From NCBI RefSeq assembly GCF_017571495.1, contig NZ_JAGETZ010000009.1:186001-250000 (forward strand): 64,000 bases of DNA, written 5' to 3'. The DNA is from Hymenobacter negativus. GTDB taxonomy: Bacteria; Bacteroidota; Bacteroidia; Cytophagales; Hymenobacteraceae. Positions 42,158 through 51,221 of the stretch are shown piece by piece (within the stretch, counting starts at the first letter, position 1; each line of letters begins with the position of its first letter). The translations under genes and the position numbers were made by a program. Under the pieces are notes generated by a model. The model searched no databases. It was not told the origin of the DNA and worked only from the letters and a program-made list of their open reading frames with translations.

Positions 42158-43477
42158 CTACCCGGCCCAGGTGCGCACGTAGCGGCCCTGCGGGTCGTAG
42201 CGCCGGGCCTGCTGGGCCACGTCGAAGGCGGTGTCGCGCACGTCGGTGCCGGTGCCGGCGATGTACTTCCAGTTGCCCCAGTTCGAGGCGGCGTCGTGGT
42301 CGATAAGCTGGTGCTCAAACCAAGCCGCACCCCAGCGCCAGTCCTGGTGCAGGTCGTGGATGAGGTAGCTCGCCACGTTCTGCCGGCCCCGGTTGCTCAT
42401 GAAGCCGGTGGCATCCAGCTCCCGCATGTTGGCGTCCACGAAGGCGTTGCCGGTGCGGCCGGCGGCCCAGTCTTCAAACACCGCCCGGTCGGGCTGAGTG
42501 GGCTTGGGCTGCTGGTCGCGCAGACCGCGCCAGCGAAAGAAATCCGGCCCGGCTTTTTGGGCCAGCAAGCGGAAATAGTCGCGCCACAGCAGCTCCAGCC
42601 GCAGCTGCATAGCGCCCTTGCTACGAGCGCCGTGGGTGGCATCGTAGGCATCGATGGCTGTCCAAATCTGCCGGGCCGAGAGGCTGCCATTGGCCAGCCA
42701 GGGCGAAAACTTGGTGCTAAAGGCCTCGCCCAGCATTTGGTTGCGGGTATCGTCGTAGCGGCCAATGAGGTGGCGCTCGACGGCGTAGTCATGCAGGCGC
42801 GCCAGGCCAGCGGTTTCGCCGCCACCCAACGCGGGCAGCGCCGAGCGGCGGTCGGGCCGAACACGCACCAGCGACGGCTGGCCAAGTTTCGCGGCAATTA
42901 AATCAGCAGTGGGCAGGTCCGCCGGAGCAAAGTCCACCGGCAGCGGCGGCAGCTGGCGCGGGGCCAGCCGGGCCGGTCGCACGCTCATCTTCGAAGCCAC
43001 GTCAAACCGAAACTTGCTGAAGGAAAACGGCAAATTACCGATGGGAATGGGCAAGTCGGCGGGGTGCAGCAGCGTCAGGGTTTCGAAGCGGTGCAGCGGA
43101 ATGGTGGGGCCGAGGGCAGCCTGCACGGCAGCTTCGGCGGCTTGTTCCTCGGTGGTGTGCTCGGTACTGGTGTACGCGGCCCGGGCCCCCAATTGCCGGG
43201 CCAGGGCCGGCAGCTCAGTTTCGGGGCGGCCCACTACGAAGTGAATGCTAGAGCCCAGCGCGGCGTAGCGGCCCTGCAAGTCCGCCAGGGTTTCGAGCAG
43301 GAAAGCGAGGCGGTGCGGGCCAGTGCGCGGCAGGCCCAAATAAGCATCAGGGCCAAACGCCACGGGGTCAAAGCAGTACACCGGCACCAGGGCGGTGGTG
43401 CCATCAGACACGGCGGTGGCCAGGGCTTCGTTGTCGTGCAGGCGCAGGTCGTTGCGCAGCCAGTAGATTGCAGTCAT
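42158..43477 (-). CDS. DASH-type cryptochrome/photolyase
   Basis: 439 residues. N-terminal antenna domain (YWLRNDLRLHDNEALATAVS, VPVYCFDP), linker, and FAD domain with YDDTRNQMLGEAFSTKFSPW, GAMQLRLELLWRDYFRLLAQ, GNAFVDANMRELDATGFMSN, RGRQNVASYLIHDLHQDWRW, LIDHDAASNWGNWKYIAGTG. TDVRDTAFDVAQQARRYDPQ near the end and TEHTTEE at about residue 105 are DASH features. DASH members repair cyclobutane dimers mainly in single-stranded DNA and may also signal in blue light. It appears as a single gene, upstream of Imm51-like. Confidence 0.95.
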   Translation of the reverse strand: MTAIYWLRNDLRLHDNEALATAVSDGTTALVPVYCFDPVAFGPDAYLGLPRTGPHRLAFLLETLADLQGRYAALGSSIHFVVGRPETELPALARQLGARAAYTSTEHTTEEQAAEAAVQAALGPTIPLHRFETLTLLHPADLPIPIGNLPFSFSKFRFDVASKMSVRPARLAPRQLPPLPVDFAPADLPTADLIAAKLGQPSLVRVRPDRRSALPALGGGETAGLARLHDYAVERHLIGRYDDTRNQMLGEAFSTKFSPWLANGSLSARQIWTAIDAYDATHGARSKGAMQLRLELLWRDYFRLLAQKAGPDFFRWRGLRDQQPKPTQPDRAVFEDWAAGRTGNAFVDANMRELDATGFMSNRGRQNVASYLIHDLHQDWRWGAAWFEHQLIDHDAASNWGNWKYIAGTGTDVRDTAFDVAQQARRYDPQGRYVRTWAG

Positions 43478-43550
43478 GCAGACAGGTTAAGCGGGTTTTC
43501 ATGCTAACAAGTGTCAGCCACTTTCTTCCTGTAAACCGACCCAATGCTGC

Positions 43551-44153
43551 CTACTTCCGTCGCCGGCGTACCAGCAGCAGGCCCACGCAGGCCAGCGCCA
43601 GCCCGGCAATGAGCACGTCGCGCACGAAGTGGCCTTGCTTGGCTTCGGCCACTTCCGCTTCCAGGTTGCGCAGTTTGGTGAGCTGCTGCTTTTCGCGCTC
43701 ACGCAGGTTTTGAGCTTCACTCTCCAGCTCGGCGAGGCGCTGGGACGTGAGGTTGCGGTCGTCGCGCGAGCTGGTTTCGAGGTGGGTAGTGGTTGCGGCC
43801 AGCCGGGCCGAAGTAGTAGTGGCTTTTTGGGTCGTCTCGTTGAGCACGTCCACAATCTGCTGGTCCTTGTCCACAATGCCTTGCAAGGCATCCACCACTT
43901 CCTGCAGGTCCTTTTTAGAGGGCTTATTGCCGAACAGGCTATGGCGCTGAGCACTGGCCTCGGCGTAGCGCCGGGTGAGCACGGCCCGCTCGCGCAGCAG
44001 GCCGGGCAGGCGGCTGTCGGGCGTCAGGGCCGGCTCCTGGGCGGCTGCCGAAACATGTATTAATAGCGCTGTTGCCGCGAAAAAAAAGCGAAACAATGGG
44101 CGACGTGTAGTTCTTTGCAGGCTGAAAGACAAGTGTGAAAACGGCATTGGCAT
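43551..44153 (-). CDS. Hypothetical exported coiled-coil protein with C-terminal membrane anchor
   Basis: 200 residues, not a named family. A signal peptide (FRFFFAATALLIHVSAAAQE), a predicted long coiled coil (VVDALQGIVDKDQQIVDVLN through SQRLAELESEAQNLREREKQ) and a C-terminal helix DVLIAGLALACVGLLLVRRR. It resembles periplasmic coiled-coil anchors in Bacteroidota. Its start (44153 or 44147) overlaps the start region of the divergent lipoprotein gene, so leader sequences must overlap. Confidence 0.8.
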   Translation of the reverse strand: MPMPFSHLSFSLQRTTRRPLFRFFFAATALLIHVSAAAQEPALTPDSRLPGLLRERAVLTRRYAEASAQRHSLFGNKPSKKDLQEVVDALQGIVDKDQQIVDVLNETTQKATTTSARLAATTTHLETSSRDDRNLTSQRLAELESEAQNLREREKQQLTKLRNLEAEVAEAKQGHFVRDVLIAGLALACVGLLLVRRRRK

Positions 44154-44169
44154 GAATAAAAACCAGATA

Positions 44170-44634
44170 ATGAAGAAAGGTAGCGCCTTATTGCTTGTGG
44201 CGCTGAGCGTGTGGAGCTGCGAAACCACCCGGCTGAAAACCCCGCCCACCTACGGCGGTGCAGTTTCCGAAGGCCTGCACGAAAAAGGCGCCAGCGCCGT
44301 GCTGCCCTTCCTCATTCAGGAAACCAGCACCGACGCTTCCTATGGCTTTACGGAAACCAACCCCGTGCGAGTTGGCGGCGGCAAGGAAGCTGGCGTCCGC
44401 AACCAGCAGCGCTACCTCAACGCCCTGCTCGGTCCCCAGGGTCAGCCCATTGAATACCAGCGCGAAGGCAGCTGCTGCGCCTTCAAAACCGAAGCGGGTG
44501 GCATCGGCAACGAAGGCCAGCTCGACGTGTACACCATCACCTGGAAAGGCCGCAAAGAGCCGCTGAAACTCTACCTCAACATGTACGAGGAAGGGGAGCT
44601 GGCTGCCCCGTCCGGCCTGACAGCCGCCCGCTAA
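44170..44634 (+). CDS. Conserved lipoprotein (often misnamed a KDO-8P aldolase)
   Basis: 154 residues. Lipoprotein signal MKKGSALLLVALSVWSC followed by ETTRLKTPPTYGG. The conserved part reads SYGFTETNPVRVGG, NQQRYLNALLGPQGQPIEYQ, GSCCAFKTEAG and ITWKGRKEPLKLYLNMYEEG, a Bacteroidota-specific domain. Homologues carry the name 2-dehydro-3-deoxyphosphooctonate aldolase in some genomes, which has no support here because no aldolase residues or TIM barrel are seen. ATG at 44170 places the Cys correctly; ATG at 44152 would add NKNQI. Divergent from the coiled-coil gene. Confidence 0.8.
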   Translation: MKKGSALLLVALSVWSCETTRLKTPPTYGGAVSEGLHEKGASAVLPFLIQETSTDASYGFTETNPVRVGGGKEAGVRNQQRYLNALLGPQGQPIEYQREGSCCAFKTEAGGIGNEGQLDVYTITWKGRKEPLKLYLNMYEEGELAAPSGLTAAR

Positions 44635-44653
44635 GGAGGAAATAATAGTGTGT

Positions 44654-44689
44654 CGTTTGTCATCCTGAGTTTGCGAAAGATGACAAACG
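44654..44689. repeat. Short palindromic intergenic repeat
   Basis: Perfect 11-base arms CGTTTGTCATC/GATGACAAACG with a 14-base loop CTGAGTTTGCGAAA. The style GTCATCCTGAG...GATGAC is a known widespread intergenic repeat type. Confidence 0.6.
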
Positions 44690-44788
44690 GCGCGCTGCCT
44701 GGCATCCGCAACACGCAGCCTTCCAGCGCTGAGCTTCGTAAGCAAAGGCTATCCGGCCCGGGCGAAACGGCCCCGCCTGTTCCCGCGC

Positions 44789-45373
44789 ATGAAAAAGCTA
44801 CTGTCGTTTCTTTCCCTGCTAACGGCCGGCTGCGGCTCGTGCGAGCAAGTCAGCCTCACCCCCGATGAGCGGGCCTGGTTTCCGACGCAGCCGGAAGGCG
44901 CCACCATCACCTTTCGCAGCAACCGGGGCAATGCCAATACCATGACCTTGCAAAAGCAGCGCGAGTGGTACGAAAATACCGATTGCAATAAGCTGGAATC
45001 GGGCTCGTACCAGCCCATCAACGTGCAGCGGGGCTTGAAGTCGGCCACACAATACGACCCAAAGCTGCCTTATTTCAGCGTTAGCATCAACAAAACCCGG
45101 CCCGACCGGCCCGGCCGGCTCGTGTTCAGCATTTCCGGTCTGGAATATCCGCTGCCGTCCGGGCAGAAAATCGGTCCCACCGACGTGCTGGTACAGGAGC
45201 CCTGCAAGCTGACTACTGGCAAATCGTACCCGGCCGCCTATGTTTTTCGCGACGGCCAAAATGCCAGGAATTACGGCACCGGCCGCTTGCGGGCCTTTCA
45301 CTGGGACAAGCAGGACGGCCTGATTCGCTACGAGCTGGCCGACGGCGAAGTGTTTGAGCGGGTGGGGAATTAG
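44789..45373 (+). CDS. Hypothetical lipoprotein
   Basis: 194 residues. Lipobox LTAGC after MKKLLSFLSLLTA gives a lipoprotein. The rest (TFRSNRGNANTMTLQKQREW, LPYFSVSINKTRPDRPGRLV, PCKLTTGKSYPAAYVFRDGQ) has paired Cys residues and beta-strand character but no named domain. Same strand and 155 bases downstream of the previous lipoprotein gene, with a palindromic repeat between them. Confidence 0.75.
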   Translation: MKKLLSFLSLLTAGCGSCEQVSLTPDERAWFPTQPEGATITFRSNRGNANTMTLQKQREWYENTDCNKLESGSYQPINVQRGLKSATQYDPKLPYFSVSINKTRPDRPGRLVFSISGLEYPLPSGQKIGPTDVLVQEPCKLTTGKSYPAAYVFRDGQNARNYGTGRLRAFHWDKQDGLIRYELADGEVFERVGN

Positions 45374-45561
45374 GGCGGTTCCGGTCCGACGGCGCTGCCG
45401 TCCGCCCGGTTGTTGTAAGAACGTGCTGCCCTGGCTGTCCAAACAGCGCGCGGCTACTTCTCGAATCGGGCCCATAACGGCTGGTCGGATGGTTGCGACT
45501 TCGGACGGTGCAAAATCCCTCTATCGGCGGTACTTTTAATCTTGTTCTACCGCTGAAACTT

Positions 45562-48500
45562 ATGCCTGCCCGCTATTTCCCACGCCTCGCGGCCCTCGCC
45601 ACCGATGCCACGGCCACACCCGCCGACCAGCTCCCGCGTCTGCGCAAGCTGCTCGAAGCCGTGCTGCGCGACGAATACAAGCGCCGGGGCGTGAGCTTCG
45701 GCAACCTCAGCCAAGCCATCGGCTTCGTAGCCTACGAGCACGAGCTCACGGGCCGCCTGCGCCACCAGTTGCAAGCCCTGCGCCTGAGCGCCAACCTGGT
45801 ACTGCACGAAAGCTACCCCGGTACCGTGGCCGAAGTCGCGTCCGGTTTCAGCGCCGTGGTCGAGTTGATTGAGCAGCTGACCGGCGTGCTCTACGACGGC
45901 CCCGCACTGCAATTACCGCCCGATGCGGGCCTGGAAGAAAACGAGCAACAGGCTTTCGAAGCGGCGCTGGCTGCTGCGGCTCCGCTGCCGCCCGCTACCC
46001 CGCTGGAAGCCTGGCGCGTGCACGTACTGGCCACCAACCTGGCCACCGGCGAGCTGACCGTGGAAATGGACAAGCCTGCCGATGGCCGCCCCGCTGGCCC
46101 GTTTGAACTGCTGCTGCCCGAAGCCTACGCCAGTCTGCTGCCCACGGCGGCCGTGCTGCACCCCACACTGCACCTCATCGGCCCGGTATTGCTGTCCGAC
46201 GGCCGCGTAAAACCGCGCCGCGTGGTGCTGGAGCCCGATTACCTTATCAACGTCACCACCGTGGCCGAGTGTGCCCAGAAGGACGGCACCATCCCCGAAT
46301 GGGCCCTCATCAGCGCCTTCCTCCCCGATGAAGCCTCGCGCCCCCTGGTGCTCGGAAACCTGGTAAACATGCTGCTGGATGAGGAAGTGAGTCACGCGGC
46401 CCGAAATGAAGAACTACGAGCTAGGAGCGATGACTCGAAAATGAAGGAGCGCATGGCCTCCCTGGCAAACCTCCTGGAAGGCAGCCGTCCCAGCCAGGGC
46501 TTTGCCAAAAGTGCAGTAGATGCCGCAAGCAATTCGTTTGACTCTCCCTCGCCTTGGGAAAGGGGGGGCGGGGGCGAGGTTTCGTTGAACAGTACTGCCG
46601 GCACCACGGACTTCGACCTTGAGCACTTCCTGCACAAGCGCCTGTTCCGCCTCGCGCCGCTTTCCCTCAGTACCCTGCCCGAGTTCCAGACGCGCACCGG
46701 GGTGCCCGAGCTGTTCAACGACTTGCGCCGCCACCACCGTACCCTGCGCGACACGCAGCTGCGCGGTTTCGTGGCCGATAGCCGCACGGGCTACCAGCAG
46801 CAGCGCCTGCGCGTGGCCGACTGCTTCCTCGAACCCACCTTCCTCTCGGCCACCTACGGCCTGCAGGGCCGCCTCGACCTGCTGCACGAAAGTAATACCG
46901 GTTACGACCTTATCGAGCTGAAAAGCTCCAAGTCGGTGCCCGGCGGCCCGCCCTGGACCAACCACACCGCGCAGGCTCAGCTCTATCGTTTGCTGCTCGA
47001 ATCTGTATTCGGGGCCGACGGGGAAACCGCCGGCCGGGGCCGCACCAGCATCCTATACTCCAACGCCACCGACGGCCAGAGCGCCGTGCGCCGCGTCGAC
47101 CAAGACCAGGCCCTGATTGACCGCCTGCTCAATGCGCGCAACCAGCTGGTTGGCGTGGAGCTGCAGCTGGCCCGCGCCACTGGCCCCCGCCAGACGCGGC
47201 AGCTGCTCGCGCCCGTCATCAAGCCGGATTTAGCGGGCCTGCCCAGCTTCGGCCGCGACAAAGCCCAGCACGTTGCTAACGCCTGGGCCGCCGCCGACCT
47301 TGTGGAGCGGGCTTACTGCCTGGAGTTGATTCGCTTTTCGGCCCGCGAAATGCGCCTCACCCTGCTCGGCGACGAAGCCCGGCCCGGCGATGCCGGCGGC
47401 CAGGCAGGCCTCTGGCTGCTGCCTCAGGCCCGCAAGCACCAGAATTTCAGTCTGCTCGATGAATTGGAGTTGATTGAAGACCAGAGCAATGCCGACGATG
47501 ACGCCCGCGATGGCCTCGGTCCGCACCTGGTGTTTCAGCGCCCGGCCGGTGGGCGCGAAGTAAACTTCCGGGCTGGCGATACGCTGATTTTATATCCGCG
47601 CCGCAAGATTGGGACACCAGTACTTGCTGCAGCCTCGGAAAGCAGAAACCCAAGCCCCGAAGTATCCAAGACCCTGAGTCCCCTCGATAGCCAAGTGGTG
47701 AAGGTGGTGCTGGCCGAAGACCTGAGCACGGATGGCCGCGTGGTGCTGTCTATTCGCAACCGGCGGCTGGCCCCGCGCTACCTGCACGGCCACTCGCACT
47801 GGGCCCTAGAGCCCGATACCTACGATACCTTCCGCCGCGAATGGGCCAGCATTTCGGCCTTCCTGAGTCTGGCGCCGGAGCGCCGCCAGCGCCTGCTGGC
47901 CCGCACCGGCCCGCGCCAGCCCGAGCCAGAGTTCTGGACGCCGGCCTCGCCGCCCGCTACCACGGCGCCCGATGTGGTGACCCGTGCCCTGGCCGCGCCC
48001 GACTGGTTTGTGCTCTGCGGCCCGCCTGGCACCGGCAAGACCCGCGCCGTGCTGCGCGAGCTGGCCGAGCGGCTGTATAAGCAAGACAAGCACACACTGC
48101 TGGCCGCCTATACCAACCGGGCCGTGGATGAAATCTGCGAGCAACTGGTGGCGGCCGGACTGCCGTTTATTCGGGTGGGCTCACGCTTGGGCACGGCGCC
48201 GCACTACCGGCCGTACCTGCTGGATAACATGCTGCGCGACTGCCCCACACGGCAGGCCGTGCGCGACCGGCTCAAGAACTGCCCGTTCTACGTGGGCACC
48301 GTGGCCAGCCTGCTGGGCAAGCCGGAGCTGTTCACCCTCAAGCAGTTCGACCTGGCCGTAGTAGACGAGGCCAGCCAAGTGCTGGAAGCCCCCATGCTGA
48401 GCCTGCTTTCCAAAGTCAACAAGTTCATCCTCATCGGCGACCACCGCCAGCTGCCCGCCGTGGTCACGCAGGAACCCGAAGCCAGCGCCATCGCTGAAGA

Positions 48501-49254
48501 AGTAGCTGAATTGCTGCAGCAGGAACTGGGCCTGAGTAATATGCGCAATTCCTACTTTGAGCGCCTGTTCAAAAAGGCCGAAGCGCACTGGCCCCACGCC
48601 CACGGCACCCTCGCCGACCACTACCGCATGCACACCGAGCTGGTGGCGCTGGTCAACGACGACTTTTATAATGGCCTGCTGCGCTGCCCGTTGCCCTGGC
48701 AGCACGAGGCGCTGAACCGCGCCGCCTGGCCCGCACCCACCGATGCCCTCACGCAACAGCTGCACGACCGGCGCCTGATTTTCGTGCCCACGCGCCGCCA
48801 GCCCGAGGACCTTTCCATGAAAGAATCGGCCCAGGAAGCCGACCTTGCAGCCCGCACGGCCGCCTATGTGCTGCAAGGCTACGGCCCCGCTTTCAACCCC
48901 GAAACCACGCTGGGCATCATTGCCAGCTACCGCAACCAAGCGGCGCTTATCCGGGCGCGGCTGGCGGCGCTGGCCGAAGAGCTGGCCCTGCCGGCCCTCA
49001 CCCAGGTCAGCGTCGATACTGTGGAGCGCTACCAGGGTTCGCAGCGCGATGTCATCGTGGTGAGTTTCTGCTGCCACCACGAGCACCAGCTGGAACTGAT
49101 GGTGTCGCCCAACGAGGACGGGACCGTAGACCGCAAGCTCAATGTGGCCCTCACGCGGGCTCGGCAGCAGTTGGTGCTATTGGGCAACGAGGAGATTTTG
49201 CGCCGGGCTCCGCATCACGCTGCCTTGCTGGCGCGGGTGAGCGCGGCGGAGTAG
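45562..49254 (+). CDS. Dna2-like fusion: PD-(D/E)xK nuclease plus SF1 helicase
   Basis: 1230 residues. Middle region holds a Cas4/Dna2-type nuclease: YGLQGRLDLLHES (Asp, about 437), YDLIELKSSK (E-x-K, about 450-452) and AQAQLYRLLL (QxxxY, about 471). Helicase follows: Walker A CGPPGTGKTRAVL (about 819), LAVVDEASQVLEA, GDHRQLPAVV, DHYRMHTELVALVND, TVERYQGSQRDVIVVSFCCH and NVALTRARQQLVLLG. N-terminal ~330 residues are an uncharacterised domain. A small palindromic element lies in frame at about residue 329. Such fusions process DNA ends or flaps; in bacteria they can be repair or defence factors. ATG at 45562 (MPARYFPRLAAL) is preferred. Single gene. Confidence 0.88.
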   Translation: MPARYFPRLAALATDATATPADQLPRLRKLLEAVLRDEYKRRGVSFGNLSQAIGFVAYEHELTGRLRHQLQALRLSANLVLHESYPGTVAEVASGFSAVVELIEQLTGVLYDGPALQLPPDAGLEENEQQAFEAALAAAAPLPPATPLEAWRVHVLATNLATGELTVEMDKPADGRPAGPFELLLPEAYASLLPTAAVLHPTLHLIGPVLLSDGRVKPRRVVLEPDYLINVTTVAECAQKDGTIPEWALISAFLPDEASRPLVLGNLVNMLLDEEVSHAARNEELRARSDDSKMKERMASLANLLEGSRPSQGFAKSAVDAASNSFDSPSPWERGGGGEVSLNSTAGTTDFDLEHFLHKRLFRLAPLSLSTLPEFQTRTGVPELFNDLRRHHRTLRDTQLRGFVADSRTGYQQQRLRVADCFLEPTFLSATYGLQGRLDLLHESNTGYDLIELKSSKSVPGGPPWTNHTAQAQLYRLLLESVFGADGETAGRGRTSILYSNATDGQSAVRRVDQDQALIDRLLNARNQLVGVELQLARATGPRQTRQLLAPVIKPDLAGLPSFGRDKAQHVANAWAAADLVERAYCLELIRFSAREMRLTLLGDEARPGDAGGQAGLWLLPQARKHQNFSLLDELELIEDQSNADDDARDGLGPHLVFQRPAGGREVNFRAGDTLILYPRRKIGTPVLAAASESRNPSPEVSKTLSPLDSQVVKVVLAEDLSTDGRVVLSIRNRRLAPRYLHGHSHWALEPDTYDTFRREWASISAFLSLAPERRQRLLARTGPRQPEPEFWTPASPPATTAPDVVTRALAAPDWFVLCGPPGTGKTRAVLRELAERLYKQDKHTLLAAYTNRAVDEICEQLVAAGLPFIRVGSRLGTAPHYRPYLLDNMLRDCPTRQAVRDRLKNCPFYVGTVASLLGKPELFTLKQFDLAVVDEASQVLEAPMLSLLSKVNKFILIGDHRQLPAVVTQEPEASAIAEEVAELLQQELGLSNMRNSYFERLFKKAEAHWPHAHGTLADHYRMHTELVALVNDDFYNGLLRCPLPWQHEALNRAAWPAPTDALTQQLHDRRLIFVPTRRQPEDLSMKESAQEADLAARTAAYVLQGYGPAFNPETTLGIIASYRNQAALIRARLAALAEELALPALTQVSVDTVERYQGSQRDVIVVSFCCHHEHQLELMVSPNEDGTVDRKLNVALTRARQQLVLLGNEEILRRAPHHAALLARVSAAE
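46547..46579. repeat. Half palindromic repeat inside the nuclease-helicase gene
   Basis: CCTCGCC and GGCGAGG flank TTGGGAAAGGGGGGGCGG, resembling half of the 105-base element in the SWIM gene. It codes for SPWERGGGGEV and keeps the frame. Confidence 0.55.
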
Positions 49255-49268
49255 CAGCGCAAAAAGCT

Positions 49269-49305
49269 GCGGGTGGGCGCTGCTTGTCAAGCAGCGCCCA
49301 CCCGC
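49269..49305. terminator. Hairpin between converging helicase and FKBP genes
   Basis: Perfect 18-base arms GCGGGTGGGCGCTGCTTG/CAAGCAGCGCCCACCCGC with a single-base loop. No T-run, so strength as a terminator is uncertain. Confidence 0.6.
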
Positions 49306-49339
49306 GGCGGTTAGTCGCATGATGTGCCGTGCTACATCC

Positions 49340-49858
49340 TTACTGTATTTCCGTTACTTCTAATTTGAAGCGGATTACCGAGTTTGCCGGGATGTCCCCC
49401 GATGCATTCGGGCCATAACCGAGTGCGGAGGGAATTATCAGCATGCCTTTGTCACCTTTGTGCATGAGCGGCAGACCTTCGTCCCAACCCCGAATTACGT
49501 TGCCGCTGCCAACCACGAACGTGAATGGCACATTGCCGTGCTTTGAGGAGGCATCGAAGACCGTGCCGTCCATGAGCTGACCGGTATAAAGCACGGAGGT
49601 CCGTTTGCCCTTGGTGGCCCGGACGTTGTTCGGATTCGTGACGATGGGCACGTAGTAGAGGCCCGAGGGCTGCTTTTGCGCAGTGGTGATGGCGCTATCG
49701 GCTAGGAATTTCTGGATAATTGCCTCGTCTTCTGCCGAATAATCCTTGAGCACGACTGGGTCTGGGTCTTTTGTGCAGGCCATGGGCAGCACGTTGGCCG
49801 AGGTCAGCAGCCCCAGAAGAACAAACCGAAATGCTGCAGCGGAAAAAGGGATTTTCAT
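49340..49858 (-). CDS. FKBP-type peptidyl-prolyl isomerase, lipoprotein-like
   Basis: 172 residues. An N-terminal signal ends near LPMACTKD, a Bacteroidota lipoprotein-type cleavage region, though the -3 position is atypical. One FKBP domain follows (TSVLYTGQLMDGTVFDASSK, VIRGWDEGLPLMHKGDKGML, GDIPANSVIRFKLEVTEI). It should speed prolyl isomerisation during folding in the periplasm. Related to, but shorter than, the next FKBP gene, 225 bases upstream on the same strand. Confidence 0.9.
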   Translation of the reverse strand: MKIPFSAAAFRFVLLGLLTSANVLPMACTKDPDPVVLKDYSAEDEAIIQKFLADSAITTAQKQPSGLYYVPIVTNPNNVRATKGKRTSVLYTGQLMDGTVFDASSKHGNVPFTFVVGSGNVIRGWDEGLPLMHKGDKGMLIIPSALGYGPNASGDIPANSVIRFKLEVTEIQ

Positions 49859-50083
49859 TCGTCTTTTTTTGATGAAACTAGTGCCAGATTCGTTACTTTT
49901 TGCTCCGACATCCTGCAGCGCTGGTTGGTTCCGCTAAGTGAGGACGGTGTTGCAGGCTATCAAGCTGAGCTTTGTCACCCGCCCGCAGCTGCAGCAGGAG
50001 CTTATACGACCGAAAAAGGGGAGGTTTTGTGCCTGTCACTGCGCTATCGGCACGAAATGGGGTAGCACAACTCAGCGGCGCAG

Positions 50084-51007
50084 TTATCTGACATCCACTA
50101 CTTCTACTTCGAACCGCAATACCGTATTAGGCGCGATTCGGCCAGAAGTTCCCTGCGGCCCGTAGGCCAATGCCGAAGGAAGGAATAGCTCGGCCCGGTC
50201 GCCCTTGTGCATTAAGGCGATGCCTTCCTCGAAGCCCGGAATCAGCTGACCACGACCTGCGGTGAAGGTTATCGGGGTGTTGTTGTTCAGGGACGAGGCA
50301 TCGAACACCGTGCCGGCCGCATCGAGAAAATGGCCGGTGTAGAGCACCGCTACCGTAGCCCCGGGAGTGACCGGAACAGCATTGGGGTTGGTGGCCACGG
50401 GCAGAAAATAGAGTCCGGAAGGCTGCTTTTGGGCCGTATTAATGTTTTTGCTGGTCAAATAACTTGTAATCAAGTTGTCATCTACTACTGCAAAGTCCAC
50501 CACCTCTACCTCAAAGCGCACTACCGAGTTAGCCGGGATAACGCCACCGCCGGTTGATGCCCCATATGCCAGCCCCGAAGGGATTAGCAGCTCGGCTTTG
50601 TCGCCAATGTGCATAAGGGCAATGCCTTCCTCGAAGCCCGGAATCAGCTGGCCTGCACCCACGGTAAAGGTTATGGGGACGTTGTTGTGGCGGGACGAGG
50701 CATCGAACACTGTGCCGGCTGCGTCCAGCAAATGGGCCGTGTAGAGCACTGATACCATCATACCCGCTGTTACCTGCCGGGCATTCGGATTGGTGGTAAC
50801 GGGCAGAAAATGGAGCCCGGAAGGCTGTTTCTGAGCTGTGGTAATGTTTTTACTGGTCAGGTACTGCGTAATAATGCCTTGGTCGGCAGCACTGTAGTCC
50901 TGCACCTGGGGGTCATCCTTTTTACAGGCCGTGGACAGGAGGCCCGTGGTCCCGAGCAAAATCACAAAAAGTGCCCGAAACAGACTGGTAGGAATAATAG
51001 CTTTCAT
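50084..51007 (-). CDS. Tandem FKBP-type peptidyl-prolyl isomerase, lipoprotein-like
   Basis: 307 residues. Signal ending LLSTACKKDD, then two FKBP domains (about residues 40-170 and 175-307) that repeat the same pattern: NITTAQKQPSGLHFLPV...VLYTAHLLDAAG...ELLIPSGLAYG and NINTAQKQPSGLYFLPV...VLYTGHFLDAAG...ELFLPSALAYG. The near-identical halves point to recent internal duplication. Family and compartment as for the adjacent gene; both are probably outer-membrane- or inner-membrane-anchored folding helpers. Confidence 0.9.
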   Translation of the reverse strand: MKAIIPTSLFRALFVILLGTTGLLSTACKKDDPQVQDYSAADQGIITQYLTSKNITTAQKQPSGLHFLPVTTNPNARQVTAGMMVSVLYTAHLLDAAGTVFDASSRHNNVPITFTVGAGQLIPGFEEGIALMHIGDKAELLIPSGLAYGASTGGGVIPANSVVRFEVEVVDFAVVDDNLITSYLTSKNINTAQKQPSGLYFLPVATNPNAVPVTPGATVAVLYTGHFLDAAGTVFDASSLNNNTPITFTAGRGQLIPGFEEGIALMHKGDRAELFLPSALAYGPQGTSGRIAPNTVLRFEVEVVDVR

Positions 51008-51221
51008 AGGTTTTTTAGTGAAAGTAAACTGTTGCGCCCGTACATGCAGGCACTAGCGCAAAACGGCTCTAGGTGCTTACAAAAGTAACCGCAGCGATGC
51101 AGGATGGTCATCCTGTGCTCAGCTTAGCACCACAATCCCTGGTTGCTATCCCATGGCTATTTAGGCTCACTTGTGACGGATACACCACAAGTGAGTCGTC
51201 TGGGTTTCGAGGACTTTCGAC

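Noticed and set aside
44170..44634. 2-dehydro-3-deoxyphosphooctonate aldolase annotation
   Set aside because: The protein is a 154-residue lipoprotein without any aldolase motif; the name seems to be a propagated error.
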